A stretch of DNA of 64,000 bases from Aliihoeflea sp. 2WW (lineage in GTDB: Bacteria; Pseudomonadota; Alphaproteobacteria; Rhizobiales; Rhizobiaceae): positions 77,741 to 141,740 of the forward strand of contig NZ_AYOD01000011.1 in assembly GCF_000497755.1 (NCBI RefSeq). Reading direction: 5' to 3'. Shown here piece by piece: positions 10,714 through 21,800 of the stretch. The stretch's first letter is position 1. Each line of letters starts with the position of its first letter. The notes below the pieces were generated by a model that searched no databases, had not been told where the DNA came from, and saw only the letters and a list, made by a program, of their open reading frames with translations. The position numbers and the translations under genes were made by a program.

Positions 10714-11283
10714 TCAAACAGTCGTCGGTCGCGCAGCGCCTTCCAGTTCGCGCTCCAGCCTGTCGAGCACGCGCTGGATTTCTTCGGGGCGGATGCAGTC
10801 GCTTTCCATCAGACGGAGCGACCAGAACCCCTCGATCGCCAGGAATGCGATCGTCGACAGTTCGAAATCGGCCGAGCGCTCGCGCAGCCGTTCCATCACC
10901 TGCTTTTGATAGCGGCGCACCGGATCGATGAATTCGGGGTTCTCCGCGATGGCCGCCAGCACGCCGGATGCCGGCTCCGGCCGATCGATCATCTCCTGGC
11001 GACAGTAGCGCAGATAGGCCAGCGCCATGGCGTTGCGGCCTTTTGGGCCGGCTTCGACGCTCTGCGCAAGCGCCGCTTCGGCGCGTTCGATATGCATTTC
11101 GACCAGCGCTTCCAGCAATTTGGCCTTGGTTGGAAAATTGTAGAGCAGGCCGCCTTTCGACAGGCCTGCCCTTGCGGCAACGGCGTCGAGCGATATGTTG
11201 CCGGGACCTTGCTCGCGCGCCAGCGCCTCCGCCGCCTCGAGGATGCGCTGTCGGGAGCTGGGTCGGCCAACTGGAAGCTTCAA
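10714..11283 (-). CDS. TetR/AcrR-family transcriptional repressor
   Basis: A 189-residue regulator with an N-terminal helix-turn-helix (RQRILEAAEALAREQG, then LDAVAARAGLSKGGLLYNFPTKAKLL, about residues 10-60) and a helical ligand-binding C-terminus. No ATG is available: TTG at 11283 is the only plausible start after an in-frame stop upstream, so the start is less certain than the identity. It is divergent from the RND efflux operon, and a perfect 16-bp palindrome in the 138-base intergenic region is the likely operator. By analogy with AcrR-type regulators it represses the pump and probably itself until a pump substrate binds. Confidence 0.9.
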   Translation of the reverse strand: MKLPVGRPSSRQRILEAAEALAREQGPGNISLDAVAARAGLSKGGLLYNFPTKAKLLEALVEMHIERAEAALAQSVEAGPKGRNAMALAYLRYCRQEMIDRPEPASGVLAAIAENPEFIDPVRRYQKQVMERLRERSADFELSTIAFLAIEGFWSLRLMESDCIRPEEIQRVLDRLERELEGAARPTTV

Positions 11284-11317
11284 TTCGTCACGCGCTGCCT
11301 TTGCAGATTAGCAAATG

Positions 11318-11346
11318 TTGACAATACCGTCCGGACGGTACAGTAA
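11318..11346 (+). promoter_or_regulatory. Predicted promoter of the RND efflux operon
   Basis: TTGACA at 11318-11323 is a perfect -35 box. A weak -10 (TACAGT at 11339-11344, or CAGTAA at 11341-11346) follows with 15-17 bases between. It lies about 80 bases upstream of the adaptor start at 11422. The exact -10 is uncertain. Confidence 0.5.
11325..11340. promoter_or_regulatory. 16-bp palindromic operator for the TetR regulator
   Basis: taccgtccggacggta is a perfect inverted repeat centred between 11332 and 11333. It fills the spacer between the predicted -35 and -10 boxes of the efflux operon, so a bound TetR dimer would block RNA polymerase. Length and symmetry fit TetR-family operators; binding is inferred. 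Confidence 0.7.
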
Positions 11347-11421
11347 TGCGCCGCACAATTGCAAGTCCTCCACGCATCATAGCGCATTTGAGCGCCATCC
11401 AGCTTCGTCACGGGCCCACCG

Positions 11422-12573
11422 ATGATCAAACGTTTTCTCATTGCCATCGTCTTCGTCGCAATCGTCGTCGGCGGCATCGTCGGCTTCAACATGTTCCGCG
11501 ATCAGGCGATCCAGGATTTCTTCGCTAACCGGCAGGCGCCCGCCTTCCCGGTCGATTCGGTCGTTGCCGAGCCAGCCGACTGGCAACCCGGCATCGAGGC
11601 GATCGGAACGGTCTATGCGGCGCGCGGCATCGATCTCGCCGTCGAAGCGACCGGCGTCGTCCGCGAGATCAACTTCCGCGCCAATGACGAGGTCAACGAG
11701 GCCATGCTGCTGGTCCAGATCGACGACACGATCGAGCGTGCGGAGATCGCCGCCGCCCAGACGCAGGTCGATGTGAGCACGCAGGCACTCACGCGCGCGC
11801 AGACCCTTTCGGATCGCGGGGTCAGCTCCGCCTCGACCGTGCAGGAGGCCGAGGCTGCCGCCGCGTCCGCCCGCGCCCAGATCGAGCGGCTGCAAGCGGT
11901 GCTCAGCCAGAAGGCGCTCGAAGCGCCGTTCTCCGGCACGATCGGCCTGCCGCGCGTCGAGGTGGGACAATACATCGCCGCCGGCACGACGGTCGCCACC
12001 TTGCAGGCGCTGGATACGCTGCGGGTCGACTTCACCGTTCCCGAGCAGCAGCTTGGACGCCTCTCGATCGGCCAGACCGTCAACATCGCGACGGAAGCCG
12101 GCGGCGCCGTCTCGTCCGGCACCATTACGGGCATCGAACCGCGCATCGACCCGCAGACGCGGCTCGTCAGCGTGCGCGCCGAGGTCGATAACCAGGAAGG
12201 TGCGCTCAATCCCGGCCAGTTCGTGCGGGTTCGCGTGGAGATGCCGGTCGAAAGCGACGTCATCGCCCTGCCGCAAACCGCCGTGACGACCAGCCTCTAC
12301 GGCGATTTCGTCTATGTCGTGAGTGCGCCGGAAGAGGCGCAGGAGCCCGCGGAAGGCGAGGCCGAGCGCTTCGTCGCCCGCCAGGTCTTCGTCCAGACCG
12401 GACGACGCAACGGACAGCTCGTCGAGGTGACCTATGGCGTCAGTGCGGGCGACCGTGTCGTCGTCGCCGGCCAGAACCGCCTGTCGAACGGCGCGCCGGT
12501 GACGCTCAGCCCATCCGCCGACGCCCCGGATGGCGCAGACGCTTCCGTCGAAGCTGCGGAGAGCGACCAGTGA
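11422..12573 (+). CDS. RND efflux periplasmic adaptor (membrane fusion protein)
   Basis: A 383-residue HlyD/AcrA-like adaptor. An N-terminal membrane anchor (residues 4-24, FLIAIVFVAIVVGGIVGF) is followed by the biotinyl-lipoyl half-motif GVVREINFRANDEVNEAMLLVQID, a coiled-coil hairpin rich in Ala/Gln/Glu (about 100-160), the second lipoyl half APFSGTIGLPRVEVGQYIAAG, and beta-barrel and membrane-proximal domains. The C-terminus is acidic and alanine-rich. It bridges the inner-membrane pump to an outer-membrane channel, which is not encoded nearby. The stop overlaps the GTG start of the pump gene by 4 bases. Confidence 0.93.
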   Translation: MIKRFLIAIVFVAIVVGGIVGFNMFRDQAIQDFFANRQAPAFPVDSVVAEPADWQPGIEAIGTVYAARGIDLAVEATGVVREINFRANDEVNEAMLLVQIDDTIERAEIAAAQTQVDVSTQALTRAQTLSDRGVSSASTVQEAEAAAASARAQIERLQAVLSQKALEAPFSGTIGLPRVEVGQYIAAGTTVATLQALDTLRVDFTVPEQQLGRLSIGQTVNIATEAGGAVSSGTITGIEPRIDPQTRLVSVRAEVDNQEGALNPGQFVRVRVEMPVESDVIALPQTAVTTSLYGDFVYVVSAPEEAQEPAEGEAERFVARQVFVQTGRRNGQLVEVTYGVSAGDRVVVAGQNRLSNGAPVTLSPSADAPDGADASVEAAESDQ

Positions 12574-15500
12574 ACATTTCCGAACTCTTCACGCGCCGCC
12601 CGGTCCTGTCGACGGTCCTCGGCGCACTCATCCTGCTCCTGGGTTTCCAGGGCCTCTTCAACCTCTCGATCCGGGAATATCCCGAGGTCGAAGAGACGGT
12701 CATCACCATCAACACCGTCTATCCGGGCGCGAGCGCGGAGCTCATCCAGGGCTTCGTGACGGCGCCGATCGCCTCGGCGGTCTCGACGACAGAGGACATC
12801 GACTACGTCACTTCGGCCAGCCGCCCCTCGTCGAGCACGGTGACGGTCCAGATGCAGCTCGGCGCCGATCCCGACGTGGCGCTGACCGAGGTCATGTCCA
12901 AGGTCCAGCAGGTGCGCGGGCAGTTGCCGTCGGACTCCGAAGACCCGGTCATCGTCAAGGGAACGGGCCAGCAATTCGCCATCATGTATCTCGCCTTCCA
13001 GAACGAGAACATGACGGCCGAGCAGCTCACCGAGTATCTGGAGCGCGTCATCCGGCCGCGCATGTCGACCATCGAGGGCGTCGCCGAGGTGCAGATCCTC
13101 GGTGCGGCGAACTATGCGATGCGCGTGTGGATCGACCCGATCCGGCTCGCCAGCCGCGGCGTGACGGCATCGGAAGTTCTGCAGGCAATCAATGCCTCCA
13201 ACTTCCTGTCGGCCCCCGGCCAAACCCGCAACGAATATGTCGCCTATTCGATCACGCTCGAATCGACGCTGCAGACGCCCGAGGCCTTCGGCGCCCTGCC
13301 CCTGCGCTCGGACGGCGACGAGGTCGTGCGGCTGCGTGACGTCGCAAATGTCGAGCTTGCAGCCGAGAACACCGACACGGTCGTCAACTTCAACGGCAAT
13401 CCGGGCACGTTCATCGGCATCTTCCCGACGCCGTCGGCCAACCCGCTCGACACCGCAGATGCCGTCAACGCGGAACTGCCGGCGATCCAGGCGACGCTGC
13501 CGGACGGGATGAATGTCTCGCTCGTCTACAACGCGACCGACACGATCCGGGCCTCCATCGACGAGGTGTTCGTCACCATCGCGGAAGCGGTCGCGATCGT
13601 GGTCGTGGTCATCCTTCTGTTCCTGGGCTCGTTCCGCTCCGTGCTCATGCCGGTGGCGACGATCCCGCTGTCGCTGATCGGCGTCTGCTTTTTCCTCCTG
13701 ATGATGGGTTATTCCATCAATCTGCTCTCGCTTCTGGCCATGGTGCTCGCCATCGGCCTCGTGGTCGACGACGCGATCATCGTGGTGGAAAACATCCACC
13801 GGCATATCGAGGAAGGTCTTTCCCCGATGGCGGCGTCCATCAAGGGCATGCAGGAAATCTCGCTCGCCATCGTGGCCATGACGCTGACGCTCGTCGCCGT
13901 CTTCATGCCGCTCGGCTTTACCGGCGGCCTGACCGGGGCGCTCTTCCGCGAGTTCGCCTTCACGCTTGCCGGCGCGGTCGTCATTTCGGGCATCGTCGCT
14001 TTGACCATCACGCCGATGATGTCGGCGCGGCTCTTGAAATCGGGCGGGCACAGCCGCTTCCAGATGTTCGTCGACCGCACCTTCGACCGCCTGTCGAACT
14101 GGTATGGCCGCATGGTTTCGGGCTCGCTGAACTATCGCCCGGTGACGCTCTTCATCTCGGCCGCGCTGGTGGCCGTGACCGCCTTCATGTTCTTCAACAC
14201 GTCGAGCGAGCTCGCGCCCGAAGAGGATTCGGGAGCGCTTTTCTCGCTCGTCACCGCACCGCGCTATGCGACGACGCCCTATACCTCCGGCTATGCGGGA
14301 CAGATCGAGGCCGCGACCACCGACCTCGAGGAAGTGCGCTCGCGCTTTTCTATCGTCGGGCTCGGAGGTCAGACCAATTCGGGCTTCGTGGTCTGGGCTC
14401 TGAAGGATTGGGCCGAACGCGACCGGAGCCAGGCCGAAATCCAGCAGGACATCCAGGCCCGGATCGGCACGGTAGACGGCGTCGAGGCGCTCGTCTTCGC
14501 GCCGCCCTCGCTGCCGGGTGCCGGCGGCGGCCTGCCGATCTCGCTCATCGTCCAGTCGACCGGCGATCCGAGCCAGGTCTACGAAGTCGCAGACCAGATC
14601 CGGCGCGAGGCGGAGGCGACGGGACAGTTCATCGTCGTCCAGAATTCGCTCGCCTTCGACGCGCCGCAGGTGACGATCACCATCGACCGCGAACGCGCCG
14701 CCGCGCTCAACGTGCCCGTCAGCGATGTCGGCACGACGCTCGGCGCGCTGGTCGGCGGCGGGGCCGTGGCGCAGTTCGACCGCGAGTCGAACAGCTACGA
14801 CGTCATCACCCAGGTGCCGCAGCAATATCGCGACAACCCGGAAAGACTGGGCGAGTTCTTCATCCGCGCGACCACCGGCGAGATGATCCCGCTTTCCTCG
14901 GTCGTGACCATCTCGACCAATGCCGCGCCAGCCGCGATCGAGCAGTTCAACCAGTTGAACTCGGCCACGATCTCGGCGCTGCCGCTGCCCGGCATCACGA
15001 CGGGTGCCGGTCTGCAGACGATCACCGAAATTGCGCAGGCGGCGCTGCCGGATTCGTTCTTCATCGAATATTCCGGCCAGTCGCGGCTCGAGGTCCAGCA
15101 GGGCAACACGATCCTGATCGCCTTCTCGCTGGCAATCGTGGTGATCTACCTCCTGCTCGCTGCGCAGTTCGAAAGCTTCCGCGACCCGTTCATCATCCTG
15201 ATGTCGGTTCCACTGTCGATCTTCGGCGCGATCCTGCCGCTCAATCTGGGGCTGGGGACGCTGAACATCTACACGCAGGTGGGTCTCATCACGCTGATCG
15301 GCATCATCACCAAGCACGGCATCCTTCTGGTCGAGTTCGCCAACCAGAAGCGTGACGAGGGCATGTCGATCCGGGAGGCGATCGTCTATTCGGCGACGGT
15401 GCGCCTGCGGCCGATCCTGATGACGACCGCCGCGCTGGCGCTCGCCGTCATTCCGCTGATGATTGCGGCCGGCGCGGGTGCAGCGGCCCGCCAGGCGATG

Positions 15501-15647
15501 GGTCTCGTGATCTTCTCGGGCCTATTGATCGGCACGTTCTTCACGCTGTTCGTGGTGCCGATGTTCTATACGCTCATCACCTCGAAGGAGCGTTCCGAGG
15601 CGACGCGCAAGCCTGTCGCGAACATTTCGCCACAGCCGGCGGAATAG
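12570..15647 (+). CDS. RND multidrug efflux permease (AcrB/MexB-like HAE1 family)
   Basis: A 1025-residue proton-driven exporter with twelve predicted membrane helices and two large periplasmic loops. The N-terminus FTRRPVLSTVLGALILLLG is the typical TM1, and GLVVDDAIIVVENIHRHIEEG holds the paired Asp of TM4 used in proton relay. The start is GTG at 12570, inside the preceding stop (GTGA), so the two proteins are made together. It probably exports hydrophobic drugs, solvents or detergents as a complex with the adaptor and a TolC-like channel from elsewhere. Control by the divergent TetR protein is likely. Confidence 0.94.
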   Translation: MNISELFTRRPVLSTVLGALILLLGFQGLFNLSIREYPEVEETVITINTVYPGASAELIQGFVTAPIASAVSTTEDIDYVTSASRPSSSTVTVQMQLGADPDVALTEVMSKVQQVRGQLPSDSEDPVIVKGTGQQFAIMYLAFQNENMTAEQLTEYLERVIRPRMSTIEGVAEVQILGAANYAMRVWIDPIRLASRGVTASEVLQAINASNFLSAPGQTRNEYVAYSITLESTLQTPEAFGALPLRSDGDEVVRLRDVANVELAAENTDTVVNFNGNPGTFIGIFPTPSANPLDTADAVNAELPAIQATLPDGMNVSLVYNATDTIRASIDEVFVTIAEAVAIVVVVILLFLGSFRSVLMPVATIPLSLIGVCFFLLMMGYSINLLSLLAMVLAIGLVVDDAIIVVENIHRHIEEGLSPMAASIKGMQEISLAIVAMTLTLVAVFMPLGFTGGLTGALFREFAFTLAGAVVISGIVALTITPMMSARLLKSGGHSRFQMFVDRTFDRLSNWYGRMVSGSLNYRPVTLFISAALVAVTAFMFFNTSSELAPEEDSGALFSLVTAPRYATTPYTSGYAGQIEAATTDLEEVRSRFSIVGLGGQTNSGFVVWALKDWAERDRSQAEIQQDIQARIGTVDGVEALVFAPPSLPGAGGGLPISLIVQSTGDPSQVYEVADQIRREAEATGQFIVVQNSLAFDAPQVTITIDRERAAALNVPVSDVGTTLGALVGGGAVAQFDRESNSYDVITQVPQQYRDNPERLGEFFIRATTGEMIPLSSVVTISTNAAPAAIEQFNQLNSATISALPLPGITTGAGLQTITEIAQAALPDSFFIEYSGQSRLEVQQGNTILIAFSLAIVVIYLLLAAQFESFRDPFIILMSVPLSIFGAILPLNLGLGTLNIYTQVGLITLIGIITKHGILLVEFANQKRDEGMSIREAIVYSATVRLRPILMTTAALALAVIPLMIAAGAGAAARQAMGLVIFSGLLIGTFFTLFVVPMFYTLITSKERSEATRKPVANISPQPAE

Positions 15648-15676
15648 CAATTCCGGCTTCCGGCGTCCAAATGAAG

Positions 15677-15702
15677 GGGCGGCTCGCGATCGCGGGCCGC
15701 CC
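15677..15702 (+). terminator. Likely terminator after the RND operon
   Basis: Stem GGGCGGC / GCCGCCC at 15677-15683 and 15696-15702 around a loop that itself contains the palindrome CGCGATCGCG, followed by ttggcatttt. The T-run is weak, so termination strength is uncertain. Confidence 0.5.
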
Positions 15703-15857
15703 TTGGCATTTTCGGCCCACGGCCTTATGTCGCGCCGATACGAATTGTGTAGCGGCCTCCCCCTTACCTTCGTGAAACCAATCGCGTTTGAATCGGTTTA
15801 GCGTCCGCCTGACATGCGTCGGGCGTTCGACAGCGCTTAGACGGATTCTTTTTGAGC

Positions 15858-18800
15858 ATGAACATCCAGACCGATCCGGCCCGCATCCGCGACGCCGCTC
15901 CGCTCCTGCCTGCTGCAGTCGATACGCCCATTCGCTTCGCCCCCGGAAAAGACCTGACCCTGCACGCGCTGGGCTACGACCTCGCGGCCGGGCGCTTCGA
16001 GGCCGAGTTCGACCTTTTCGAGCTTGATCTGCGCCAGCGGGCCAACGAGAACGCCGACACGATCCTCGCGGTCGTGACCTATCTGGGAACGGCGCAACAG
16101 AACGGCGAACCGGTCACGCCGGCAGCGAACTGGCTGCTCGACAACCACTATCTCGTCGAGGACACCATCCTCCAGGTCCGCCGCGACCTGCCGCCGCGCT
16201 TCTTCAAGAAGCTGCCGCTGACGACGCTGCCGGACGGCCGGCAGGTGCCGCGCGCACTGGTCCTAGCCTGGACCTACGTGGCGCAATGCGACAGCGCGAT
16301 CTCGGTCGCCGGTTTCGAGACCATGGTGGCGGCCTTCCAGGAGGTCGATCCGCTGTCGATCGGCGAATTGTGGGCACTGCCCTCGCTGCTGCGCTTCGTG
16401 CTGGTGGAGAACCTGCGCCGGCTCGCGGTCCGCGTGAAGCGCGCGCACGAGATGCGCGCGGTGGCCAACAAGGTCGCCGACGAGGCGCTGGCGCAGCGCT
16501 CCGTGGAGGAAGAGCTGCGGGTTCTGGCCGCCTACGACGCCCATGCGCGCGACACGACCTTCGCCACCCAGCTACTGTTCCGCCTGCGCGACGGCACGCA
16601 ATATGCCGCGAGCGCGCTCGGCTGGCTCGAGACCGAGCTCGAGCGCTTCGACCTCGATGCCGAGGAAGTCGCGCGGCGCGAGCATGCCACCTTGTCGGCG
16701 GGCAACGTCACAACCGGCAACATCATCAAGGGCCTGCGGCTCGTCGACGACACGGACTGGACCGTGTGGTTCGAGGAGTTGAGCCATGTCGACCGGACAT
16801 TGCGCGCGCATACCGACTTCGCCGAACTCGACTTCCAGTCGCGCGACCAGTACCGGCGCGCGATCGAGGAACTGGCCGGCGGGACGGAGCTTTCCGAGCG
16901 CGATGTGACCGAGCGCGCGATCGCCATGGCCGCAGACCGCGCCATCGCGATCGGCCAGCAGACCTGTCCCGATATCGGGATTTTCGTCGTTGGTCCGCGT
17001 CGGCCGGAATTCGAGCAGGCGATCGGCTATGCGCCGAAATGGCCGAGCCGGGTCCGCCGCTTCTACAAGCGCACCGGATGGATGGGGATCGTGCTTCCGG
17101 CCGCGCTGTTGACGGGGCTCCTGCTCATCGCCGTCGGCTTCACGCTCGAAGGCATCGGCCTGTCGACATTCGCGGTGACGCTGCTTCTGGCGCTGTTCCT
17201 CCTGCCGGCGAGCGAGGCGGCGCTCGGCCTTTTCAACACCGTTGCCTCGCTGCTCGTCGAGCCGACCCGGCTGATCGGCTACGAATACAAGGACGGCGTG
17301 CCCGCCCATGCGCGCACGCTGGTCGCGCTGCCGATCCTGATCGGATCGCGCGACGACGTGGAGGACGCACTCCACAATCTCGAGGTGCACTATCTCGCCA
17401 ACATGCAGGGCGAACTCGACTTCGCCATCCTCTCGGACTGGCGCGACAGCCAGTCGGAGCAGACCGTCGAGGACATGGAAATCCTCGAACACGCCCGCAA
17501 GCGTGTCGCGGCGCTGAACGCACGCTATCCGCGAGAGGATCGACCGCGCTTTCACGTCCTCCACCGCCGCCGGCTGTACAACGAGGCCGAAGGCGCCTGG
17601 ATGGGGTGGGAACGCAAGCGCGGCAAGCTGCACGAGCTCAACGCGCTCCTGCGCGGCGACCTCGACACGACCTTCATCGCACCGACGACGCCGCTGCCGG
17701 CGAACGTGCAATATGTGCTGACGCTCGATGCCGACACGCGCATGACGCGCGACGCGGTCGCCAAGCTCGTCGGCAAGATGTCGCATCCGCTGAACCGACC
17801 GGTCATCGACGCCAGGACAGGCCGCATCCTCACCGGTTACGGCATCCTCCAGCCGCGCGTGACACCGTCGCTGACGACGGGCAACGAGGCGTCGTTCTTC
17901 CAGCGCATCTTCTCGGCCAATCGCGGCATGGACCCCTACGTCTTCGCCGTCTCGGACGTCTATCAGGACCTGTTCGATTCCGGCACCTTCACCGGCAAGG
18001 GGCTCTACCACATCGACGCGATGGAGGCCGCGCTCAAGGACCGGATTCCCGAGAACGCCGTCCTCAGCCACGACCTTCTCGAAGGCGCATGGGCGCGCTG
18101 CGCGCTCGTGACCGACGTCGAACTGATCGAGGACTATCCGACCCGCTATTCGGTCGACGCCTCGCGCAACCATCGCTGGATCAGGGGCGACTGGCAGCTT
18201 CTGCCGTTCATCCTCGATCCGCGCTCGGAAATTCCGGGCCTGTCGCGCTGGAAGATGATCGACAATCTGCGCCGCTCGCTGACGCCGATCTCCTGGGTGC
18301 TGGCCTCGATCGCCGGCTGGACGCTGCTGCCCTTCGCCTATGCCGCGCAATGGCAGGCGCTTTTGATCCTGAGCCTCGTCCTCGCACTGACCTATTCGAT
18401 CGTCGACGCGCTCATGCCGCGCAATTCCGAGGCGACATTGCGCAGCCATTTCTCGGCGCTGGCGCGCGAATTCGCATTCGCGACCGCGCAGGTCGTTCTC
18501 AAGGTCCTGCTCATCGCGCATCAGGCATGGGCGTCTGCGGACGCGATCGTCCGCACGCTCACCCGGGTCTTCTTCACCCGTCGCAAGCTGCTCGAATGGC
18601 GGACGGCCTCCGATGCGGCGCGCGGCGGGGAGACGCTGCCGACCTACCACGCCATGATGATCGGCTCGCTCGTGATCGCGCTGGTCGGCTTTTCGGTCGC
18701 GGTCATCGGCGAGCGGACCGGCGTCATCGTGGCCGGCATCTTCCTACTTTTCTGGGCCGGCGCTCCCAGCTTCGCCTGGCTGATCAGCCGCTCGGCGGAG

Positions 18801-21800
18801 ACGGAGGACCAACTCGTCGTCGATCCGGCCGATGCCGCCAAGCTGCGCACTGCCGCCCGACGGACCTGGCTCTATTACGAGACCTTCGTTACGGCCGAGC
18901 ACAATTTTCTGCCGCCGGACAATTTCCAGGAGACCCCCTCCCCGGTCGTCGCACCGCGCACCTCGCCCACGAATATCGGCATCTATCTCCTGTCGATCGT
19001 CTCAGCCCGCGATTTCGGCTGGATCAGCCTGGCGGATGCCGTGCGGCAGATGGAAAGCACGATCTCGACGATCGAGCGCATGGAGCGTCACCGCGGACAT
19101 CTTTACAACTGGTACGACACGCAAACGCTGAAGCCGCTCCTGCCGCTCTACGTCTCGTCGGTCGACAGCGGCAATCTGGCCGGGCACCTCGTCACCGTGG
19201 CGGCGACCTGCAACATCTGGGCGCAGGCGCCCGCCGCGCATCTCCAGGGCGACTACACCGGCATCCTCGACTGCGTGACGATCCTCGAGGAAAGCCTCGA
19301 CGAACTGCCGGACGACCGCCGTCCGCTCCGGCCGCTTCGCCAGCGCCTGCGCGAGCGCGTGGACGGCATGCGCCGCGCGGTCGAGACGATCCGCAGCGAG
19401 CCCGAAACGGCCGCGATCCGTACCATCAATCTCGCGGTCCTCGCCGCCGACATCCGCAAGCTGGCGCGATCCATCGACGAGGAAATCGGTTCGCGCGCCA
19501 GCGAGACGCTGGCGCTCTGGGCGAACAAACTCGAAGCGACCTGCCAGTCCCACATCGCGGATTCCCACATCGAGGACGCGCATGTGACAGCCCTGCGCCG
19601 CGACCTGATCGCGCTGCGCGACCGGGCACGCCAGTTCGCCTTCGAGATGGAATTCTCCTTCCTGATGCGCGCCGACCGCAAGCTGCTCTCCATCGGCTAT
19701 CGCGTCGACCAACGCCAGCTCGACGAGGCCTGCTACGATCTGCTGGCCTCCGAAGCGCGACTGACGAGCCTCTTCGCCATCGCCAAGGGCGATTTGCCGA
19801 CGGACCACTGGATGCGGCTCGGCCGTCCGGTGACGCTCGTCGGCTTTTCCGGCGCGCTCGTCTCCTGGTCGGGGTCGATGTTCGAGTATCTGATGCCCCC
19901 GCTGGTGATGAAGGAGCCGCTCGGCGGCATCCTGAACCAGACCAACAATCTCATCATCGCCCGCCAGATCCGCTATGCGCGCTCGAAGGGCATTCCGTGG
20001 GGTATTTCGGAAAGCGCCTACAATGCGCGCGACCGCGAGATGACCTACCAGTACACGAATTTCGGCGTGCCCGGCCTCGGCCTCAAGCGCGGCCTCGCGC
20101 AGAACACCGTCATCGCGCCCTATGCGACGCTGCTCGCCGCGCAGTTCAAGCCGCGCGAGGCGGTGCTGAACCTCGCCGAGCTAGAGGCGATCGGCGGACG
20201 TGGCCGCTACGGCTATTACGACGCCATCGACTTCACCCCGACGCGCGTGCCGACGGGCGCCGCCTGCGCCGTCGTACGCAACTACATGGCCCACCACACC
20301 GGCATGTCGATCGTCGCGATCGCCAACGTCGTCTTCGAAGGTCGCATGCGCGACCGCTTTCATTCCGACGCGGTGATCGAGGCGGCAGAGCTGCTGCTGC
20401 AGGAAAAGGCGCCGCGCGACGTGCCGGCCACCAAGGCCCGCGCGGAAGCTGGCGACCGCACGACGGCGGAAGAGGTCGAGACGAGCTCGGACATCCGCGT
20501 CGTCGCCGACCCGGTCCACGCGTTGCCGGCCACCAGCCTGATGTCGAACGGCTATTACATCGTCATGCTCACGGCCAAGGGCACCGGCTACAGCCGTTGC
20601 GGCGATATCGCGGTCACGCGCTGGTCGGGCGACCCGGTCGAGGACCGTTCCGGCACCTTCATCTTCGTCTCGGACCCGGCGACGGGCGCATGGTGGTCGG
20701 CGACCGGCGACCCGAAGGCCGCAGAGAACGAGCGGACCGAAGCGATCTTCAGCGACGACAAGGCGACGTTCATGAAGCGCGTCGGCCCGATCACGACCAA
20801 GGTCGAGGCGATCGTCACCTCCGAGGCGAATGGCGAGGCGCGGCGGATCACCATCTCCAACAATGGCGACGCTGACCAGCATCTCGAGATCACCTCCTAT
20901 GGCGAACTCGCGCTGGCGCCGGAAGCGAGCGACCAGGCGCATCCGGCCTTCTCCAAGATGTTCGTCAAGACGACCATCGCCAACGAAGGCAGCCTGATCC
21001 TGGCGCGGCGCAACAAACGCGCGCCGGGCGAGGCGGACGTCGCCTTCGCGCATTTCGTCACCGCCGGCGCCGGCATCTCGCGCGAGGCGCGCGCCCAGAC
21101 CGACCGGCGCGAATTCCTCGGGCGCGGCCGCTCGATCGTCGACCCCGCCGCCTTCGACCGCAATGCGGCGTTCGAGGGCAAGGACGGGTTCACGCTCGAC
21201 CCGATCCTGTCGATCCGCTGCAAGGTGCGCGTGCCGGCCGGCAAGGAGGTCTCGCTGACTTTCTGGACCGTCGTGACCGCGACCGAGGACGATGCGCGCG
21301 CCGCCGCGACCCGCTTCGACAATCCCGAATCCTTCGAACGGCAGGCAATGCTCGCCTGGACGCGCTCGCAGGTGCAGACGCGCCATGTCGGCCTCTCGCT
21401 TGCCGACGCCGCCGGCGTCCAGAAGCTCGCGCGCTATCTCCTCTATCCCGACCCGGCGCTGCGTGCGCCGTCGGAATCGATCATCGAGGGTCTCGGCTCG
21501 CAATCCGCGCTCTGGCCGACCAGCATCTCCGGGGATTTTCCGATCTTCGCGCTGCGCATCGCCGACGTCGCCGATCTGGAGATCGTCGCCTCCGCGCTTC
21601 GCATGCAGGAGTATCTGCGCACGCACGGCCTCGTCGCCGATCTGGTCATCGTCAACGAGCAGGCCTCGTCCTATGTGCAGGATCTGCAGCAGGCGATCGA
21701 GCAGTTGTGCGACAACAGCCGCATGCGCGGGCGCGAACTCGGGCCGCGCCAGCACATCTTCGCCGTGCGCCGCGACCTGATGGACGACCGCACCTACAAG

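Noticed and set aside
12432-15317. Long minus-strand open frame (about 960 codons) opposite the RND pump
   Set aside because: Arg/Asp/His-rich translation with no motif; it is the antisense shadow of a clear RND permease in GC-rich DNA.
16286-20875. Plus-strand frame of 1529 codons within ndvB
   Set aside because: Out of frame with ndvB, Arg-rich, no domain; shadow.
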